A DNA stretch of 23,803 bases from Bacteroidota bacterium (GTDB taxonomy: Bacteria; Bacteroidota; Bacteroidia; UBA7662), in NCBI GenBank assembly GCA_016868485.1, contig VGGT01000007.1:1-23803 (forward strand). The letters are read 5' to 3'. The notes below the pieces were generated by a model. It ran no database searches. It worked only from the letters and a program-made list of their open reading frames with translations, and was not told the DNA's origin. The number at the start of each line of letters is the position of its first letter. Position 1 is the stretch's first letter. The position numbers were made by a program, and so were the translations under genes. This document shows, one piece after another, positions 21,457-23,803 of this stretch.

Positions 21457-22626
21457 TTATTCGTATTGATTTTCCATCCATGAGCGGAAGTAGCGCCCAT
21501 CATCGATCGACAAGGCAGCATCCGTGAGGCCCAGCGGACGAAATGTATCGACCATGACCGCATACTCGGCAGTATCTTTTTTGCCAATGCTGCGTTCATA
21601 CGCGCCAGGATGCGGTCCATGTGGAATACCTCCAGGGTGAAGGGTGATTTGACCAGGGGCAATGTCGTTGCGGCTCATAAAATCGCCATCAACATAATAG
21701 AGAACCTCTTCGCTGTCGATGTTGCTGTGGTTGTAGGGAGCCGGTATCGACAGTGGGTGGTAGTCGTAGAGCCGGGGTACAAAACTACACACCACGAACG
21801 CCTGGTTTTCAAACATTTGATGGACAGGGGGTGGTTGGTGGATGCGTCCGGTGATGGGTTCGAAATCATAAATCGAGATGCCATAGGGAAAGTTATATCC
21901 ATCCCAACCGACGACATCAAAGGGATGAGCGGCATAAACGACCTCATGCATCATTCCCTGTTTTCGAATTTTGATGCGAAAATCACCTATTTCGTCGTGC
22001 GTCTCCAACGCAACTGGGAGTTTGTAATCGCGCTCACAATAGGGTGAGTGTTCCAGCAGTTGACCAAAGTGATTTCTGTACCGTTTGGGCGTGTACAGTG
22101 GCGACGATGCCTCGATATACAGCAAGCGGTTCTCGCCATCCTTGAATTCAAATTGATGAATCATGCCGCGCGGGATGAGCAGGTAATCGCCCGAAACAAA
22201 GGGTATGTTGCCCAGTTGGGTGCGCAAGGTGCCTGAACCCCGATGCACAAACACCAGCTCATCGGCATCCGCATTTTTGTAGAAGTAGTCGGTCATCGAA
22301 CGCTTAGGGGCGGCAAGGCCAAGAACCAAATCGTTGTTGGCCATCAAGGGGGTACGCGAATCCAGATAATCGTCTGTAAAGGGCACATCGAAACCCATGA
22401 GCCGCCTCGGTGTAATATTGTGCGGGCACGACAGAACAGGGCGCACGTCTCGGGGTTGATTCACCGAGCGAATAATCGTGGGGCGGTGGACGTGGTAGAG
22501 CAGGCTCGACATCCCATCAAAGCCGATGGTGCCAAACAGTTGTTCGTAGTAGAGCCCTCCATCCGACTTCCGAAATTGCGTATGGCGCTTGGGCGGTATG
22601 GAGCCTAGTTTGTGGTAAATGGGCAT
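21457..22626 (-). CDS. hmgA: Homogentisate 1,2-dioxygenase
   Basis: 389 residues, the shorter bacterial (Bacteroidetes-like) form of the homogentisate dioxygenase family. Iron ligands by spacing against the human enzyme: H300 and E306 (PYNHSNIDSEE) and H336 (GGIPHGPHP). The cupin N-terminal half has ELVFVHRGSGTL and GDYLLIPRGMIHQF. It opens the ring of homogentisate to maleylacetoacetate. It is upstream of hppD in the same operon; maleylacetoacetate isomerase and fumarylacetoacetase are not in the window. The ATG at 22626 is preceded by a 14-nt spacer and an exact -7 box. Confidence 0.95.
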   Translation of the reverse strand: MPIYHKLGSIPPKRHTQFRKSDGGLYYEQLFGTIGFDGMSSLLYHVHRPTIIRSVNQPRDVRPVLSCPHNITPRRLMGFDVPFTDDYLDSRTPLMANNDLVLGLAAPKRSMTDYFYKNADADELVFVHRGSGTLRTQLGNIPFVSGDYLLIPRGMIHQFEFKDGENRLLYIEASSPLYTPKRYRNHFGQLLEHSPYCERDYKLPVALETHDEIGDFRIKIRKQGMMHEVVYAAHPFDVVGWDGYNFPYGISIYDFEPITGRIHQPPPVHQMFENQAFVVCSFVPRLYDYHPLSIPAPYNHSNIDSEEVLYYVDGDFMSRNDIAPGQITLHPGGIPHGPHPGAYERSIGKKDTAEYAVMVDTFRPLGLTDAALSIDDGRYFRSWMENQYE

Positions 22627-22640
22627 AAAAAATATTCGTA

Positions 22641-22648
22641 CAAATATA
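22641..22648 (-). promoter_or_regulatory. -7 promoter box of the hmgA-hppD operon
   Basis: The minus strand reads TATATTTG, an exact TAnnTTTG match, 14 nt before the hmgA ATG and inside the 42-bp gap after the PD40 gene. This gives a short leader of about 6-9 nt. No -33 TTG at the usual spacing. Confidence 0.5.
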
Positions 22649-22668
22649 TCCGAAATTAGTTCATCATC

Positions 22669-23784
22669 CTAATCCACCCAATCGGCGATGAACACATTCG
22701 TGGCCCTGGTTCCATCATTCAAACGATTCGATGAAAACACAATTTTTTTACCGTCTGGGGAAAACATCGGGAAGGCATCGAACGTTGGGTCAAACGAGAT
22801 CTGCTCTAGGTTTTCGCCGTTTAAGTCAACCATAAACAGGTTAAATTGATAACCTCGTTTACTGTGGTGATTCGATGAAAAGATGATTTTTTGTCCGGAG
22901 GGATGAAAAAATGGGGCCCAATTGGCCTTGCCCAGACGGGTAATCTGGCGCAATTTGCGTCCATTCGTTCGGCAGATAAAAATCTCCATTTGGGTGGGTG
23001 CCACGAGACCTTGCGAAAGCAAGTCTTTGTAATCTTTCAGCTCCTCATCGGTTTTTGGACGCGATGCCCGAAAGACAAGCCATTTGCTGTCGGGTGAAAA
23101 AAAAGCACCGCCATCATAGCCCGGCAATCGCGTAACTTGTTTGGTTCGACCGTTTTTCAGGTTCATGACATATAAATCCAGATCCCCATTGCGGATGCTC
23201 GTGAACACCATTTTCTTGCCATCGGGTGAAATAGTGCCTTCCGCGTCATACCCCGGCGAATCGGTGAGCCTACGAATCAATTTGCCCTGGTCGGAGGCAA
23301 CAAATATGTCATATCCTGTATCGATGGGCCATAGGTATTTGCCGTCTTCGCGTGGTTTTGGGGGTGTGGGACATTTTTCGCCTGCCAAGTGGGTCGACGC
23401 ATACAGAAAAGTGCTGTCGCCGGGCATAAAATAAGCACAAGTGGTACGGCCTAAACCTGTACTGACCATCCGGGGGCGAACGCCCTGTCTCAAAACATCG
23501 AACATGAAGATTTGGTCGCACTCCACCTTCCAATCCTGGAAATTGGACTGAAACACCAAGCGTTTGCTGTCGAAGCTCCAGTAGGCTTCTGCATTATCAC
23601 CACCGAAGGTGAGTTGCATTAAATTGCGAAAGTGCTTTTCACCTTCTATTTGAGGGTCTCTGCCTTCTTTCGATAGGTCTAGCGATTGCATGATGGGCTC
23701 TTGGGCATGCACTTGAGTAGCCCACCCAACAGCCCAAGCGGCAAAAAGACAAAAACGAAGTGGGTAAATTAGAGTGAATTTCAA
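22669..23784 (-). CDS. Secreted PD40/TolB-like beta-propeller protein (start uncertain)
   Basis: At least 371 residues: a signal peptide (about 1-27, ends QVHAQ), then six-bladed-propeller-type PD40 repeats of TolB/WD40-like form: AYWSFDSKRLVFQSN, GTISPDGKKMVFTSIRNGDLDLYVMN, AFFSPDSKWLVFRAS, FFHPSGQKIIFSSN and MFSPDGKKIVFSSNR. Such domains bind proteins or peptides in the periplasm; no catalytic domain is seen, so it is probably a scaffold or sensor. The listed start (TTG at 23784) is the only start codon in frame before the window edge that precedes the signal peptide; the frame stays open to 23803, so the true ATG may lie just outside. It is upstream of hmgA, which has its own promoter box. 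Confidence 0.8.
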   Translation of the reverse strand: MKFTLIYPLRFCLFAAWAVGWATQVHAQEPIMQSLDLSKEGRDPQIEGEKHFRNLMQLTFGGDNAEAYWSFDSKRLVFQSNFQDWKVECDQIFMFDVLRQGVRPRMVSTGLGRTTCAYFMPGDSTFLYASTHLAGEKCPTPPKPREDGKYLWPIDTGYDIFVASDQGKLIRRLTDSPGYDAEGTISPDGKKMVFTSIRNGDLDLYVMNLKNGRTKQVTRLPGYDGGAFFSPDSKWLVFRASRPKTDEELKDYKDLLSQGLVAPTQMEIFICRTNGRKLRQITRLGKANWAPFFHPSGQKIIFSSNHHSKRGYQFNLFMVDLNGENLEQISFDPTFDAFPMFSPDGKKIVFSSNRLNDGTRATNVFIADWVD

Positions 23785-23803
23785 CGGATCAAGGCGTTCG
23801 ATT

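Overview
The window reads as a chromosomal segment of a Bacteroidota (Bacteroidetes) bacterium with roughly balanced GC content. Pointers are a protein with a type IX secretion (T9SS) C-terminal domain, a FISUMP (Fibrobacter succinogenes major paralogous) domain, a GWxTD-domain protein, an OstA-like protein of the Bacteroidetes type, WbqC, and several promoters that match the Bacteroidetes -7 box TAnnTTTG. Lower ranks cannot be judged from this sequence. I see no phage, IS element or CRISPR array. Gene density is high and no gap exceeds about 260 bp.

Layout. (1) 1-4458: tail of an unidentified + gene, a 25-bp tandem array, then a minus-strand pair (glycosyltransferase GT4 followed by a Wzx-like flippase, overlapping by 19 bp), divergent from an OstA/LptA-like protein. 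This is an envelope polysaccharide/LPS block. (2) 4522-8603, all minus: a large secreted serine hydrolase with dockerin-like repeats and a C-terminal FISUMP domain, a tRNA-His with its own promoter, leader hairpin and terminator, a small zinc-ribbon protein of unknown function, and a GH25 muramidase. (3) 8859-11929: a short SSB without the usual acidic tail, a T9SS cargo protein and WbqC. (4) 11941-15437, plus: a tightly packed operon of GWxTD protein, LpxL/HtrB-like acyltransferase and GT2 glycosyltransferase, whose end overlaps convergent aroQ. (5) 16041-20257, plus: xerD, cytochrome c maturation genes ccmB-ccmC-ccmD, and a Glu/Leu/Phe/Val-type dehydrogenase. (6) 20309-23803, minus: tyrosine catabolism (hmgA then hppD, one promoter) and a secreted PD40/TolB-like beta-propeller protein at the window edge.

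How they fit together: most of the left and middle is cell-envelope work (LPS transport, glycan flipping and transfer, acylation, muramidase, secreted surface proteins); the right is respiration plus amino-acid catabolism. HppD makes homogentisate, which HmgA cleaves, and the dehydrogenase would supply 2-oxoglutarate and ammonium from glutamate.

The most unexpected signal is a set of six short tandem-repeat arrays (periods 25, 17, 22, 20, 14 and 21 bp), each with its own sequence, in intergenic gaps; two of them supply stop codons and C-terminal residues of flanking genes (flippase, ccmC, and probably the left-edge gene). No wholly new multi-gene system is demonstrated; the repeat family, the tRNA-His gene with a defective-looking acceptor stem and capped leader, and the hydrolase-dockerin-FISUMP fusion are the best leads.
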